From NCBI GenBank assembly GCA_049437325.1, contig JBMTIM010000061.1, positions 1-13,482 of the forward strand: a stretch of DNA of 13,482 nt, in the 5' to 3' direction. Of the stretch, positions 12,603 through 13,482 are shown in pieces. The notes below the pieces were generated by a model that worked only from the letters and a program-made list of their open reading frames with translations, was not told the origin of the DNA and did no database searches. Origin of the DNA: UBA11606 sp049437325 (GTDB lineage: Bacteria > Actinomycetota > Acidimicrobiia > Acidimicrobiales > Aldehydirespiratoraceae). The stretch's first letter is position 1, and each line of letters starts with the position of its first letter. Both the position numbers and the translations under genes were made by a program.

Positions 12603-13482
12603 TCAGCTTGGTGGAACTGGTGGCGAGACGTTGGTGAGTTCGACCATGCCGTTGGGGGTGAGCAGCGTGGCGGTCATGCGAGCGGGTCCGGTCTCGACCG
12701 GGTAGGGCAATGCGTATTCGCGGAAACGGGTCGCCAACTGCGGATCCGGATACTGGAAGGAAAGACCGAACAATTCGACCCCTGGTGCCGAGGTCGCAGC
12801 CGGTGTCTGCCCGGGCCACTCGATGAGGAACGGGATCATGCCGTCGCCTTCCTCGGGGGGCATGGTCAGTCGCCATCGCAGCACCTCGCCCGATGGAGTC
12901 GTGCGCTGCATGTCGAAGCCAGGTCCCGGGTCGATTTTGCGCGCAGAGCACCACTCGAGCCAGAGATCGAGGTTCGGGACCGCAGCGGCCCACGTCACGA
13001 GCCGGGGTTCGGTGATGCCGTCGACGCCGAATGGTCGAGGCGCGGAAGGTTCGGGCTGATCCGGATCGGGGCCGATGATCTCCAGATAGGCGCCGCCGCC
13101 GAGGGCGAGGAGCTCGTTGGCCGTGCCACGGCCGTCATGGCGACCCCCCGGGGTCGGAGCGACCCCCCACTCCTCGGTGATACGAGCAACGGTCGTCGCC
13201 AGGTCGGGCGTGGCGTAGACGAGGTGGTCGACGCGAATCTCGAGCGCGGCAGCACGGTGCACGGCACCCTTCTTGCTTCGAGGATCGATGTCGACGGCGA
13301 CGATGCCGGCTGCCGTCCCCGGCCACTGTCGGTGATCGAGCGTCAAGGAGCGGCCTTCGGCCGTCGTGAACCCGCCCCGGATGCCGGCGACCGAACGGGC
13401 GATGCGGTCGGGAAACCCCGAGGCCAGGGCGGCACCGAGCTCATCGAGCGGTACACCTGTCGAACCGGAACTCGGCTCGACA
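12603..13482 (-). CDS. partial: HrpB-like helicase fragment fused in frame to a glyoxalase-like (VOC) domain
   Basis: The frame is open from the window edge (first full codon ends at 13481) to TGA at 12603, 292 residues without a start in the window. The first roughly 80 residues (13481-13239) include LDELGAALASGFPDRIARS, GGFTTAEGRSLTLD, GIVAVDIDPRSKKG and AVHRAAALE, which resemble the region of HrpB helicases before the HrpB C-terminal domain (FPDRIAR is the key motif). From 13238 the protein switches to RVDHLVYATPDLATTVARI and GGRHDGRGTANELLALGGGAYLEIIGP, then ends TPNGMVELTNV, a Glyoxalase_3-type VOC protein of about 211 residues. Normal HrpB continues for about 200 residues here, and these are missing. 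If the VOC protein is made separately, GTG 13262 (with AAGAAGGG just upstream) or ATT 13238 are its possible starts. VOC assignment is firm (0.85); helicase assignment 0.75. Confidence 0.78.
   Translation of the reverse strand, partial: VEPSSGSTGVPLDELGAALASGFPDRIARSVAGIRGGFTTAEGRSLTLDHRQWPGTAAGIVAVDIDPRSKKGAVHRAAALEIRVDHLVYATPDLATTVARITEEWGVAPTPGGRHDGRGTANELLALGGGAYLEIIGPDPDQPEPSAPRPFGVDGITEPRLVTWAAAVPNLDLWLEWCSARKIDPGPGFDMQRTTPSGEVLRWRLTMPPEEGDGMIPFLIEWPGQTPAATSAPGVELFGLSFQYPDPQLATRFREYALPYPVETGPARMTATLLTPNGMVELTNVSPPVPPS

Noticed and set aside
12603..13346. VOC gene starting at the TTG at 13346
   Set aside because: This TTG lies in the middle of the helicase-like sequence, which continues unbroken to the window edge, so it is not a natural start.
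1..13482. CRISPR arrays, insertion sequences, phage genes
   Set aside because: No spaced direct repeats, transposase or phage motifs were seen in any frame.

Overview
This is a GC-rich chromosomal segment of an actinobacterium, with a member of the Acidimicrobiia (Ilumatobacter-like) as my best guess. The guess rests on high GC, actinobacterial TANNNT -10 hexamers placed 6-9 nt in front of start codons (leaderless or nearly leaderless mRNAs), the SRP RNA - dnaX - ybaB - recR order, and the protein families. No sequence search was possible, so the taxon is an inference. I see no insertion sequence, phage module or CRISPR array.

Left part (1-2487): trmL (tRNA 2'-O-methyltransferase, minus) diverges from a NUDT19-like Nudix hydrolase (plus). 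They share a symmetric -10 box that also places a 13-codon leaderless mini-ORF directly before, and overlapping, the Nudix start. A tRNA-Ser(CGA) with its terminator follows on the minus strand. An XRE/MmyB-type regulator comes next on the plus strand.

Middle (2506-8439): an APC permease lies downstream of a two-gene redox unit made of a membrane cytochrome b561-type protein and a Tat-exported molybdopterin oxidoreductase, with overlapping reading frames. A FabH-like ketoacyl synthase (plus) converges on lspA (minus), and an MFS transporter (minus) follows.

Information-processing block (8476-11752): tRNA-Ser(GGA, minus) and the SRP RNA (plus) diverge from overlapping -10 boxes. dnaX, ybaB and recR then form an operon with start/stop overlaps (ATGA, GTGA).

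Right part (11753-13482): the gap between convergent recR and a coiled-coil protein is not empty. It holds what looks like a stand-alone minus-strand small RNA gene of about 129 nt. The gene has a consensus-like promoter (TTGTCA, 17 nt, TAAAGT), two strong stem-loops and a T5 end, and its promoter lies inside a 41-bp nested dyad in an AT-rich island. At the right edge, an open frame entering the window joins about 80 residues resembling the HrpB helicase in frame to a glyoxalase-like (VOC) domain, which suggests a truncated or fused helicase gene. The small RNA and the helicase-VOC junction are the observations most worth checking.
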